DNA of 17,614 nucleotides, taken from NCBI GenBank assembly GCA_029821455.1, contig JALGTI010000021.1:1-17614 (forward strand), written 5' to 3'. Below are positions 6,858 through 13,842 of this stretch, piece after piece. This stretch comes from Candidatus Zipacnadia bacterium. Lineage in GTDB: Bacteria > Armatimonadota > Zipacnadia > Zipacnadales > Zipacnadaceae. The translations under genes were made by a program, and so were the position numbers. The notes beneath the pieces are model-generated. The model ran no database searches, was not told where the DNA came from, and saw only the letters and a list, made by a program, of their open reading frames with translations. The first letter of the stretch is position 1. Every line of letters begins with the position of its first letter.

Positions 6858-8234
6858 CTATGCTTGTAATCTTGTTGCGACGCTTCTGCCGGCCAGCAGG
6901 CCGGAGGCGGAGGCCTGCATCAGACCTCTCGTCAGGCCAGCACCATCGCCACAGGCATACAGACCCGGAAGTTCGGTCTCCAAACTCTCGCTCAGCTTCA
7001 GGCGCGATGAATAGAGCTTGACCTCCACACCATACAGCAGCGTGTGGTCGGCCCCGACGCCTGGCGCTAACCTGTCTATTGCATCTATCATCTCCAGCAG
7101 CGCGGAGAGGTGGCGGTAGGGGAGGGCATAGCTGAGGTCCCCCGGTGTCGCTGACTTGAGTGTTGGCTCAACGATACTGTGGCTGAGGCGGCTGGGGGTG
7201 CTGCGGCGGCCGCGGCGCAGGTCGCCCAGGCGCTGCACCAGCACCCCGTCACCGAGCAGGTTAGCCAGGTGGGCGATGTGCTGCCCATAGCTGATGGGGT
7301 CATCAAATGGCTCGGTGAAGCGGCTGGAAACCAGCACCGCGAAGTTGGTATTCTCGGCGGTTGGCTCTGCATAGCTATGCCCGTTGACCGTAAGCATATC
7401 CCCGTGCCGGACGGTTACTACCTCGCCCCCCGGACAAACGCAGAAGGTCCGCACCAGGTTGTCGAAGCTGCGGGCCCAGTACAGCAGCTTGAATTCGTAG
7501 AGACTATCGGTCAGTTCCGCGACCACGGCGGCGGGAACCTCAACCCGCACTCCCAGGTCAACGGGCCCGGGCTCTATTTGCAGGTCGAGGCGCGCAGCCT
7601 CTGCGCGGAGCCACGCCGCTCCGCCGCGCCCCGGAGCGACGATTACCGCTGAGCTTTCCAGCCGCGTCCCATCCGCCAATTCCACACCCGCAGCGCGGCT
7701 GTCGTCCACCAAGATGCGCACAGCCGCGTTTTGCAGGATTAGCTCAACGCAGCCCGCTAGCTCCTGGCGCATTGCCTCCAGCACTGCAGCGGTGCGATCA
7801 GTGCCTATGTGGCGCAGGGGGACACTGACCAGCTTAAGCCCGCAGAGTGTCGCGCGCCTGCGCAGGTCAGCAAATAACTGCTCGGCGGGGCTATACAGCT
7901 TCTGGGGCGCTCCACAGTCCAGCCAGATGTGGTCGGCCTCCGCCAGCAGCGACTCAGCCTGATCATCACCGAGCAGTTCGGCCAGGTGTCCCCCGACCTG
8001 GGATGTGATGGTCAGCTTTCCATCGCAGAACGCCCCGGCGCCGCCAAAACCTTCGAGCAGCGGATTGTGATCCGGGGGAGCCTCGGTCTCGCCCCGGCGG
8101 ACAGCCAGGCGGGCAGGCAGGTCCTGGCCCCGCTCGACGACAGCCACCCGCAAGCGCGCTCTCTTTGCCAACTCCAGAGCAGCGAAGATTCCAGCGGGGC
8201 CGGCTCCGACTACAATAGCATCGAATCTGTCCAT
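6858..8234 (-). CDS. FAD-dependent dehydrogenase, COG2509 type
   Basis: 458 residues. The FAD/ADP-binding GAGPAG (10-15) at the N-terminus follows DAIVVG. The middle and C-terminal half match the uncharacterised COG2509 flavoprotein group: RTFCVCPGGEVV, NTNFAVLVSSRFTEPFDDP, YGQHIAHLANLLGDGVLVQRLGDL (in part), GRRSTPSRL, PGDLSYALPYR, TLLYGVEVKLYS and the FAD-contacting GDGAGLTRGLMQASASG (429-445). The family is widespread but its reaction is not established; it is thought to be a soluble flavin oxidoreductase. GGAGG lies 8 bp before ATG 8234. It is the first gene of a minus-strand pair with the Gfo/Idh protein and is divergent from the exported barrel gene at 8504. I could not pick a convincing promoter for it in the 269-bp divergent gap. 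Confidence 0.9.
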   Translation of the reverse strand: MDRFDAIVVGAGPAGIFAALELAKRARLRVAVVERGQDLPARLAVRRGETEAPPDHNPLLEGFGGAGAFCDGKLTITSQVGGHLAELLGDDQAESLLAEADHIWLDCGAPQKLYSPAEQLFADLRRRATLCGLKLVSVPLRHIGTDRTAAVLEAMRQELAGCVELILQNAAVRILVDDSRAAGVELADGTRLESSAVIVAPGRGGAAWLRAEAARLDLQIEPGPVDLGVRVEVPAAVVAELTDSLYEFKLLYWARSFDNLVRTFCVCPGGEVVTVRHGDMLTVNGHSYAEPTAENTNFAVLVSSRFTEPFDDPISYGQHIAHLANLLGDGVLVQRLGDLRRGRRSTPSRLSHSIVEPTLKSATPGDLSYALPYRHLSALLEMIDAIDRLAPGVGADHTLLYGVEVKLYSSRLKLSESLETELPGLYACGDGAGLTRGLMQASASGLLAGRSVATRLQA

Positions 8235-8406
8235 ACAATACGCCTCCAGTTGGCCCTGATCACCGTAGCCCCAGTGGAATCCACCAATTGGAAGTTTCTC
8301 TGGATCTCACGCGTTCCCTCTTGGTCCGGGGCAAACAGCCAAGACTAATCACAGATACCAGTGTCTAAAATGGCGTTGAAATCTGCCAACAAGCATTAGG
8401 TAACGC

Positions 8407-8440
8407 TTGACGTACGATGCTATCCGTTGTAGTATACTAC
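8407..8440 (+). promoter_or_regulatory. Promoter with palindromic operator over the -10 box
   Basis: TTGACG (8407-8412), 17 bp, then TAGTAT (8430-8435) form a good sigma70-like promoter for the gene at 8504, giving a leader of roughly 60 nt. The -10 lies inside GTAGTATACTAC (8429-8440), a perfect 12-bp palindrome, so a dimeric repressor could bind directly on the promoter. The rest of the 8235-8503 gap shows no further gene or clear element. Confidence 0.6.
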
Positions 8441-8503
8441 ATCGAGTGTGCGGTGTAGGGGAGGATGGCTTAGACCCTTTGCTGTTAAGGAGTTGACTGC
8501 ACA

Positions 8504-9238
8504 ATGTACGTACGCATCGCCGTGGTCGCAATTGGACTCTTGGCCCTAACCTCTGTTGCTGCTCTCGCTCAGGGCTTCCCGACTGGCGTATGGGAGCAGC
8601 CGGGGCCTGAAATGGCCTCTGTAGCTTCCTGGTATGGCAGCACCGGCCTGATCATAACGCCGACTGCGCTGACCCTCCCGGCCCACAAGCTGCAGGGTGG
8701 CTTGCATAGTATGGAATTCGACGTTGAGCCTCAACGAGCTTGGAACGTCAATGTTGGGGTGACCCGCAACCTGGAGGTAGGCGGAGCACGCATCACGAAC
8801 GTGCCTGCTCGGCCCCCGTTTAGCGGGTACCAAGATGAGACCATTTTCAATGCCAAGTACAAGCTGGACCTGGGGCGCTGGACCGGCATTGGGGCCCTGA
8901 CGCCCGTGGTTGCGGTCGGTGCGTGGGACTTCACCGATGAGATTAACCGCGCCCTCTACGTGGTCGTGAGCAAGGAATTGGAATTACCCGGCCCGCGGCA
9001 GGCGCGCGTCGCTGCCCACATTGGCTTCGGGAAGAACGAGCTCGAGGTGGGCCCACTCGATGGCGTGTTCGGGGGGATTGAACTGGTCCCAATGCCTCAC
9101 GCTCTGGTTCAGATTGAATACGACGCAGATGACATAAACGCGTGCGGACGATACTTCGTGGCGGATGTGCTTGCACTTGACGTGGGAGTAGTGGATTCGG
9201 ACTTCGCTTGGGGGGTAACATTGGCAACCCCATTTTAG
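8504..9238 (+). CDS. Exported YjbH-like outer-membrane beta-barrel protein
   Basis: 244 residues with a signal peptide: basic start MYVR, hydrophobic core, and likely cleavage after ALA at 20-22. The mature protein begins with WYGSTGLIITPTALTLPAHKLQGG (43-66), similar to the opening motif of YjbH/GSxGL-type barrel proteins associated with exopolysaccharide secretion. It continues with alternating polar and hydrophobic strands and ends in Phe, as outer-membrane barrels often do. It is far shorter than Enterobacterial YjbH (which exceeds 600 residues), so only one small barrel is expected. AAGGAG lies upstream of the ATG at a somewhat long spacing. No polysaccharide export genes are adjacent, so the functional link is weak. 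The barrel assignment is moderately sure; the precise role is unknown. Confidence 0.65.
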   Translation: MYVRIAVVAIGLLALTSVAALAQGFPTGVWEQPGPEMASVASWYGSTGLIITPTALTLPAHKLQGGLHSMEFDVEPQRAWNVNVGVTRNLEVGGARITNVPARPPFSGYQDETIFNAKYKLDLGRWTGIGALTPVVAVGAWDFTDEINRALYVVVSKELELPGPRQARVAAHIGFGKNELEVGPLDGVFGGIELVPMPHALVQIEYDADDINACGRYFVADVLALDVGVVDSDFAWGVTLATPF

Positions 9239-9368
9239 CTGGGGTCTGCAGTCCCCTCCCGCGCCGCTGCAAGCGTGCCACCTGACAAAGGGGGGAGGAA
9301 TTGACAGGTTGATGCCTTTGCTGGCCTGGGACAGGCGAGCAGAGGCAGTGGCAGTATCAAACACTACA

Positions 9369-9395
9369 GTCTAGTTGCAGCACTAGACGGGAGGA
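9369..9395 (+). promoter_or_regulatory. Perfect inverted repeat directly before the ribosome binding site
   Basis: GTCTAGT (9369-9375), a 6-nt loop and ACTAGAC (9382-9388) abut the ribosome binding site GGGAGGA (9389-9395) of the gene at 9403. The structure could be a repressor operator or an mRNA hairpin affecting translation or stability. No convincing promoter was found in the 164-bp gap 9239-9402, and no terminator follows the preceding gene, so read-through from 8407 is possible. Confidence 0.4.
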
Positions 9396-9402
9396 CAGAC
9401 AG

Positions 9403-10188
9403 ATGAAACTGTATGGTAGTGCAATCTGCGTTGTACTGCTGTTGGCGGTGGCCTCTGTAGGCTCTGCCAGCGAGTTGGGGTTTTCGGCGCGGTCAGCGGG
9501 TATGGGGGGGACCGGCATAGCCGATACCCAGGATGCGGGCAGCACCTTCTACAACCCGGCGGGCCTGCCCTGGCTCCAAGCGCCCCCGGCTCCGGACAGT
9601 ATGTGGGGCGTGCAGGGTCTGGGCGTCTGGGAAACAGGCAGTGACTGGGGGTTCAAAGCTGCGGCCGTTGCGGGTGCAAATCCGGACAGTGGATGGGGGC
9701 TTGGTGCCTTCTACGCCGACGACGACTGGGACAATTGGTGGGGATTAGGCGCTGGCAAGAAGTTCGGCGAGACGTGGAGCCTTGGCGCTGGCATGCTTAA
9801 GGAGGATGAGACAGTCTTCAACGCCGGTCTCATCTACCAGCTGGCTCTGCCGAATCCCGGTGTAATTAGCCTGGGCCTGTTCGTCATGGACATCACTGAC
9901 GAGTGGGGTGGGCCGATCTACAACGTTGGGGCCTGCATGCCGCTTGGCGAGACCGCTCGACTGGCGGTTGATGTCTGGGATCTCACCGACGAGTGGGACA
10001 CCACGGTTAACGTCGGCGCCGAGGCAATAGTGGCGCCCGACTGGTGTGTCAGGGCTGGCTCCATGGACGGCGACATGACCTTCGGGGCCGGCTACCAGGG
10101 CGACGGCTGGACGCTGGATGCCGCATACGTGGACTGGGACTATGGTGATGCCTCGATCCTGATCGGTGGCACCATCGCCTTGCAGTAG
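9403..10188 (+). CDS. Exported FadL/PorV-like outer-membrane barrel protein
   Basis: 261 residues with a signal peptide (MKLYG, hydrophobic 7-19, cleavage near SAS at 21-23). The mature start, ARSAGMGGTGIADTQDAGST followed by FYNPAGL, is the N-terminal signature of FadL/OMPP1/PorV-related barrels (ARAMGMGGAxxA...YNPAGL). The rest is Gly/Trp/Asp-rich beta strand sequence. A motif repeats 30 residues apart, DITDEW (163-168) and DLTDEW (193-198), which suggests a repeated strand hairpin. At 261 residues it is shorter than FadL transporters (over 400), so hydrophobic-compound transport should not be assumed. GGGAGGA sits 7 bp before the ATG, and a strong terminator follows 20 bp after the stop. 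Confidence 0.7.
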   Translation: MKLYGSAICVVLLLAVASVGSASELGFSARSAGMGGTGIADTQDAGSTFYNPAGLPWLQAPPAPDSMWGVQGLGVWETGSDWGFKAAAVAGANPDSGWGLGAFYADDDWDNWWGLGAGKKFGETWSLGAGMLKEDETVFNAGLIYQLALPNPGVISLGLFVMDITDEWGGPIYNVGACMPLGETARLAVDVWDLTDEWDTTVNVGAEAIVAPDWCVRAGSMDGDMTFGAGYQGDGWTLDAAYVDWDYGDASILIGGTIALQ

Positions 10189-10206
10189 ACCGTCCAACGA
10201 CACCGT

Positions 10207-10239
10207 AAGGGCCCCGCTGGGACAGTGGGGCCCTTTTTT
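10207..10239 (+). terminator. Rho-independent terminator after the FadL/PorV-like gene
   Basis: GGGCCCC (10209-10215) pairs with GGGGCCC (10227-10233), extended by AA/TT, followed by TTTTTT (10234-10239). It closes the two-gene barrel unit. Confidence 0.93.
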
Positions 10240-10277
10240 CTATCCTTCATAATGGATCCACTCAACAGCATGTTACC

Positions 10278-10379
10278 AAGGAGGTGATAATGGCCTGCTT
10301 CACGAAACAAAGATGTTACTGTGGCCTTGAATTGATTCTGGGACATATTCTTGAAAGCCTGCAGAGTATGCAACTCTGA
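10278..10379 (+). CDS. Candidate 29-residue leader peptide with full-length Shine-Dalgarno (coding 10290-10379)
   Basis: AAGGAGGTGAT (10278-10288) is complementary to the complete canonical anti-Shine-Dalgarno of 16S rRNA and stands just before ATG 10290. The frame begins MACFTKQRCYCGLE and ends with TGA at 10377-10379, 14 bp before the most likely start of the deacetylase-like gene. Cys at positions 3, 9 and 11 and the CYCG cluster could bind metal or respond to redox, but that is conjecture. It may be a leader peptide coupling translation, an independent small protein, or only a strong ribosome entry site. No family is recognised. Confidence 0.45.
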   Translation, partial: KEVIMACFTKQRCYCGLELILGHILESLQSMQL

Positions 10380-10393
10380 AGCGAGGGATGAAA

Positions 10394-11293
10394 ATGTCGA
10401 ATGATCGCTTGTACTTGATGGGTACGTATGACTGCGAGCCCCTGAAGGCGAAGTCGCCCCAATGCGGTGGACCCGAAACCTGGCAGGAGAGCGAGGAGAA
10501 AGTGCTCGAAATCACGCAGATCTACCGCGAACATGGCCTGCTGGAGGCGCTCAGCTTCCACCTGACACCCTCAGCCGCCAAGGCTCAGCCGGAGTTATAC
10601 AAGGGGCTGCACCACGAGGGCATCTATATGGGGATACAGCCCAACATCCCCGGCTTCCGCTTTCCGCAGTATGATCGCGACCTGGGCCTGTACAATGCTG
10701 ACGAGCAGCGGGAGATCATCCGCCTCTGCAAGGAGGATTTCGAGGAAGCTCTGGGCTTTTCTACCATCACCTACACGACTTGCTGCGGCTCCCGCAGCGA
10801 CGCGACCGCCTCCATCCTGGTGGAGATGGGCTACAAAGTCTACCGCCCGCCGGGCCCGGGCCGGCTTGACAAGGCCAGGCGGGACAAAATAACGGTGGGA
10901 CTGTTTCCATTTCCCTACAAGGCCAGTGCCCAGCATCGCTGCCTGGCCGGCGACCTTGACCTGCTGTGCATTCCGACCACTGTTGATCTGACTGGCAAGT
11001 ACAAGCGCAGCGAGTGGGCCCCGAATGACCTGCGGGCGGAAAACCCGGTCTCTGAGGAGACTCAACAGATGTACCGGGACATCATAGACAGTAATATAGA
11101 GTTGGGGCTGCTCATGGGTGTTCCACTCAATAACATCCAAATCGTGGGCCATAACACGGCTCACTGCGTGGGTGAAAACATAGCGTATGCGCTCGATTAC
11201 GTGCGTGAGGCCGCCGAGAAGTTTGACCTGGAGCTGGTGCCCATCAGCCCGGCCGGAATCCGCGAGGAAGCGGAGCGCGCCGGCTGGATTTGA
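10394..11293 (+). CDS. Polysaccharide-deacetylase-like (NodB-fold) protein
   Basis: 299 residues from ATG 10394, chosen because GAGGG lies 6 bp upstream; ATG 10388 (two residues longer) is possible. The pattern resembles carbohydrate esterase 4 / NodB (beta/alpha) barrels: an early strand ending in Asp (MGTYDCEPL, cf. TFDDG), GIYMGIQPNIPG where the family usually has a metal-binding HxxxH, a middle strand with CCGSRSDATASILVEMGYKVYRPP (cf. FRxP...TxxxLxxxGY), and a C-terminal VGHNTAHC...LDYVREAAEKFDLELVPIS typical of the last barrel strands. The metal-binding His pair is not visible, so this may be a divergent or non-classical member. It lacks a signal peptide, so it is presumably cytoplasmic. 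It stands alone between a terminator and bioY. Moderate confidence in the fold, low in activity. Confidence 0.5.
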   Translation: MSNDRLYLMGTYDCEPLKAKSPQCGGPETWQESEEKVLEITQIYREHGLLEALSFHLTPSAAKAQPELYKGLHHEGIYMGIQPNIPGFRFPQYDRDLGLYNADEQREIIRLCKEDFEEALGFSTITYTTCCGSRSDATASILVEMGYKVYRPPGPGRLDKARRDKITVGLFPFPYKASAQHRCLAGDLDLLCIPTTVDLTGKYKRSEWAPNDLRAENPVSEETQQMYRDIIDSNIELGLLMGVPLNNIQIVGHNTAHCVGENIAYALDYVREAAEKFDLELVPISPAGIREEAERAGWI

Positions 11294-11324
11294 AGCTACT
11301 GACTGATGGAGCCAGGTTACGCAC

Positions 11325-11354
11325 GGTACGGGCAAGCTGGAAGCTTGCTCTACC
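11325..11354. repeat. Single-hairpin palindromic repeat
   Basis: GCAAGCT-gga-AGCTTGC (11332-11348) is a perfect 7-bp stem, extended by one G:C and one G:T pair and, after a bulged C, by GGTA (11325-11328)/TACC (11351-11354). It begins about 30 bp after the stop of the deacetylase-like gene and lacks a T-tract. It resembles dispersed intergenic palindromes more than a terminator. Confidence 0.5.
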
Positions 11355-11434
11355 CGGATACATTTCTTGGTGTTCTTAGACAAAGCTTGGTAATGGACTG
11401 CCTGAGAAAGCTTCTGTCAGGAGGCAATAACCTG

Positions 11435-12025
11435 ATGTCGAGTCCAAGGGAAGCCGTTCTTACTGACAGCCCGTCTCTGGCCCGTTCGCGGGTCTGGCTA
11501 CGGATACTGGCAGCGGTAGGGTTTACGGCGGCTCTGGCCATCAGCGCTCACATTCGCATTCCCCTGCCCTTCACTCCGGTCCCGATCACCTTGCAGACGC
11601 TGTTTGTCCTGCTTGCTGGGGTCGCCTTGGGGTGGCGATGGGCCGCTGCCAGCGTGGGCCTCTATCTTGTGCTTGGCGCGGCCGGCCTGCCGGTGACAAC
11701 GGCCGGCACGCTGACCGGGGTCACCGCCGGCTACCTGGTTGGGTTCTTCTTTGCTGCTGTAATCGTGGGTCTCATCGCGCGAGCAGACAGTTCCATCTGG
11801 CGCATCGCGCTGGCGATGGCAGCCGGGACAGTAATCATCTATGTCTGTGGCGCTGGTTGGCTTGCGATCCTCAAAGGGATGGTGTGCAAGGGGACACTGT
11901 GTATGGGTGTTGCTCCCTTCCTGGCCGGCGACGTGCTCAAGCTTGCGGTGGCCGCCGGGCTCGCACGAGCCGGTCGGCCGGTGTGGCGAAGATTAGCGGA
12001 GAATAGCGCGACCCTTCGAGACTAG
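11435..12025 (+). CDS. bioY: BioY, substrate-binding membrane subunit of the biotin ECF transporter
   Basis: 196 residues, the usual BioY length, with about six membrane helices. Family motifs: LPFTPVPITLQTLFVLLAG (44-62), GLYLVLGAAGLPV (75-87), the TGVTAGYLVGF loop-helix (94-104), IYVCGAGWLA (135-144) and GVAPFLAGDVLKL (158-170). BioY binds biotin in the inner membrane and works alone or with the shared EcfA/EcfT energising module, which is not encoded here. ATG 11435 is preceded by AGGAGG at a 10-bp spacing; the frame stays open further upstream, but that part runs through the repeat hairpin and has no protein-like character. No biotin-regulator box (BirA, BioR or BioQ type) was recognised upstream. 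Confidence 0.93.
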   Translation: MSSPREAVLTDSPSLARSRVWLRILAAVGFTAALAISAHIRIPLPFTPVPITLQTLFVLLAGVALGWRWAAASVGLYLVLGAAGLPVTTAGTLTGVTAGYLVGFFFAAVIVGLIARADSSIWRIALAMAAGTVIIYVCGAGWLAILKGMVCKGTLCMGVAPFLAGDVLKLAVAAGLARAGRPVWRRLAENSATLRD

Positions 12026-12071
12026 CCCCCACAGGGCCTGGAGAGAATCGAGTGGATTGCCGAAATTGTGG

Positions 12072-12100
12072 ATGACAACTGGGCTGGATTGTGATAAAAT
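12072..12100 (+). promoter_or_regulatory. Sigma70-type promoter of the iscU-like gene
   Basis: ATGACA (12072-12077), 17 bp, TAAAAT (12095-12100): one mismatch from consensus in each hexamer, ideal spacing, within an A/T-rich patch that stands out from the surrounding GC-rich sequence. It lies about 40 bp before the start codon. Confidence 0.65.
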
Positions 12101-12142
12101 ATAAAAACAAGCTAGATACTTTTGCAGACAGGTGAAACAGTG

Positions 12143-12610
12143 ATGGGCGCTCTGTATTCTGAACAGGTACTCGACCATTTCCGCAATCCCCGCAATATGG
12201 GCGAGATTGAGGACGCTGACGGTGTTGGCGATGTCGGCAACCCTCAGTGCGGAGATATGATGCGTATAACAATCAAGGTTGACGAAGGCGGGGAGACCAT
12301 CAGCGATATAGCGTTCAAGACCTTCGGCTGTGGGGCCGCTATCGCCTCCAGTTCGATTGTCACTGAACTGGTCAAGGGCAAGACCCTGACGGAAGCCCTG
12401 GCAGTCAGCAACAAGACAGTGGTCGAGGAACTGGGGGGCCTGCCACCGGTCAAGCTGCACTGCTCCGTGCTGGCTGAGCAGGGAATTGTGGCGGCCATTC
12501 AGGATTACTATTGCAAGCACCCAGAGAGAACGCCACCGCCCGAGCTAGCGAGCAAAGCAAAGCATCTCAACAAAGTTGACCCGCATGCGTGGCCAGAACA
12601 GGAAATCTAG
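12143..12610 (+). CDS. iscU: IscU/NifU-N type iron-sulfur cluster scaffold protein
   Basis: 155 residues. It assembles [Fe-S] clusters from sulfur delivered by a cysteine desulfurase and passes them to apoproteins in the cytoplasm. The three scaffold cysteines and the conserved Asp are present: NPQCGD (Cys36, Asp38), FGCGAAIASSS (Cys63) and KLHCS (His106, Cys107). The opening YSEQVLDHFRNPRNMGEI is diagnostic. The start is the ATG with AGGTGA 7 bp upstream. The C-terminal extension after residue 125 is polar and lacks the second NifU domain. No desulfurase (IscS/NifS/SufS), ferredoxin or IscR gene is next to it; it has its own promoter and terminator, so it is a single-gene unit. IscU and the NifU N-terminal form are not separable from this alone. 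Confidence 0.93.
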   Translation: MGALYSEQVLDHFRNPRNMGEIEDADGVGDVGNPQCGDMMRITIKVDEGGETISDIAFKTFGCGAAIASSSIVTELVKGKTLTEALAVSNKTVVEELGGLPPVKLHCSVLAEQGIVAAIQDYYCKHPERTPPPELASKAKHLNKVDPHAWPEQEI

Positions 12611-12636
12611 GCTGATAGAATCTCTGCAACTGCATT

Positions 12637-12669
12637 GGGCAGCCCGTGGCGGGCTGCCCGTTTGTATTT
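12637..12669 (+). terminator. Rho-independent terminator after the iscU-like gene
   Basis: GGGCAGCCCG (12637-12646), loop TGG, and CGGGCTGCCC (12650-12659) form a perfect 10-bp stem, followed after one G by TTTGTATTT. The T-tract is interrupted, but the stem is very strong. Confidence 0.85.
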
Positions 12670-12704
12670 CAGCGGCTATTTGCCCTGATTGAGGAGGAAT
12701 AGAG

Positions 12705-12721
12705 CTGTTCGCGTGGAACAG
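12705..12721 (+). promoter_or_regulatory. Palindromic candidate operator before the sugar isomerase-like gene
   Basis: CTGTTC-GCGTG-GAACAG is a perfect 6-bp dyad with a 5-bp spacer, 44 bp before the start codon. The size suits a dimeric helix-turn-helix repressor (LacI/GalR-like or LexA-like), but the regulator is unknown and no clear promoter hexamers were found next to it. Confidence 0.35.
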
Positions 12722-12765
12722 AGCAAATAGAAGCGCAAGCGCAGCCCGGGAAAGGGTGAAAGCTT

Positions 12766-13743
12766 ATGGATGATCTCAAACTCTCCACCGGTCTATGGGT
12801 ACTGGGCAAGTGTGGCGACCGCTTTCTGCTAGATGGCTATGGGCCCGATGTGCCCCTCGAAGAGCAGCTCAGGATAGCCGCCAGCATTGACGGGGTCACG
12901 GGTGTTGAGTGCCACGGCTCGGACTTCGATGATTTCGAGGTGAGCCGTTATCAGGACTTATGTGGCGAATTGGGCCTATGCACCACGAATGTCAACACGA
13001 ACGTGTGGGGCTACCGTAAGTTTGGGAAGGGCGCGTTCACTCATCGGGACCCGAAGATTCGGCAGCAGGCAATTGATGAGGGCTTTCGCTCCTGCGAGAT
13101 CGCCCGTCAGATCGACTGCCCCAGTGTGGCGCTGTGGTTGGGCGCAGATGGGTTTGATTACCCGTTCCAACTGGATTACCCCAGGCACTGGGAATTGCTG
13201 ATTGACGGCATCCGTCAGGTGGCTGAGGAGGCTGCCCCGGACCTGAAAGTGGGCGTGGAGTACAAGCTTAAGGAACCCCGCACCCACATGAGCATATCCA
13301 ATGTCGGCATCACGGCAATGGTGCTCAATGAGGTGGGGATGGAGAATGTGGGCGGGACAATTGACTTCGGCCACAGCCTGATGAGCCAGGAAAACCCGGC
13401 CGAAGCCGTCTGCCTGCTCCAGCGCCAGGGCAAGCTGTTCAATGTCCACTTCAACGATGCCTGGGGCCACTGGGATGACGATATGATTGTGGGCACGGTC
13501 AACTTTTGGATTACGCTGGAGTTCGTGTACTACTGCAAGCGGCTGGAGTACGACGGCTGGTTCGGGCTGGATATGTTTCCGTATCGGGAGGATGCCAAGG
13601 CGGCCGCACAGATGGCGATTGACAATCTGCGCGCGATGTGGGTAATGCTGGACAAGATTGATCCAGCGGAACTTGAAGCCGCCCAGGAGACGATGGGAGC
13701 CATAGAGACACAGAAGGTGATCAGGAAGGTAATCTTTGAGTGA
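12766..13743 (+). CDS. Xylose-isomerase-like TIM barrel, closest in motif spacing to L-rhamnose isomerase RhaI
   Basis: 325 residues, a cytoplasmic sugar isomerase/epimerase-type (beta/alpha)8 barrel. Metal-ligand motifs are in order: VGVEYKLKEPR (Glu165, Lys167), GTIDFGHS (Asp200, His203), NVHFND (His228, Asp231), WDDD (237-239) and GLDMFPYRED (Asp269). The Glu-to-Asp spacing of 35 and the DxxH motif match what I recall of Pseudomonas stutzeri RhaI, which interconverts L-rhamnose and L-rhamnulose, but related xylose isomerase-like epimerases cannot be excluded. GGGTGA precedes the ATG. The gene stands alone, with a palindromic operator candidate upstream and no kinase or aldolase of a rhamnose pathway in view. 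The Gfo/Idh protein elsewhere in the window may belong to related sugar metabolism, but is not linked. Confidence 0.8.
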   Translation: MDDLKLSTGLWVLGKCGDRFLLDGYGPDVPLEEQLRIAASIDGVTGVECHGSDFDDFEVSRYQDLCGELGLCTTNVNTNVWGYRKFGKGAFTHRDPKIRQQAIDEGFRSCEIARQIDCPSVALWLGADGFDYPFQLDYPRHWELLIDGIRQVAEEAAPDLKVGVEYKLKEPRTHMSISNVGITAMVLNEVGMENVGGTIDFGHSLMSQENPAEAVCLLQRQGKLFNVHFNDAWGHWDDDMIVGTVNFWITLEFVYYCKRLEYDGWFGLDMFPYREDAKAAAQMAIDNLRAMWVMLDKIDPAELEAAQETMGAIETQKVIRKVIFE

Positions 13744-13842
13744 TATAGTATGCCGGTCGGCTTGCGAGCCCTGCAATCAATGGACTGAATTGCGGCGTCG
13801 GATTTGGAAGTGCCGATCCCACCCGGAGGGACGGTGAGGGAT

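Noticed and set aside
9301..9330. TTGACA as a -35 box for the FadL/PorV-like gene
   Set aside because: No acceptable -10 hexamer at 16-18 bp (GCCTGG region).
10595..11383. Long minus-strand frame of 262 codons
   Set aside because: Antisense to the deacetylase-like gene, has no ribosome binding site, and its N-terminus is the translated palindromic repeat.
11341..11413. Three AAGCTT hexamers before bioY as possible regulator sites
   Set aside because: One belongs to the repeat hairpin, the spacing is irregular, and no known biotin operator has this form.
11306..11434. Longer N-terminus for BioY
   Set aside because: Reads through the repeat hairpin, lacks protein-like composition, and a good ribosome binding site precedes ATG 11435.
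13744..13800. GGCT-TGCG-AGCC dyad as a terminator after the isomerase gene
   Set aside because: Four-base-pair stem and no T-tract; too weak to call.
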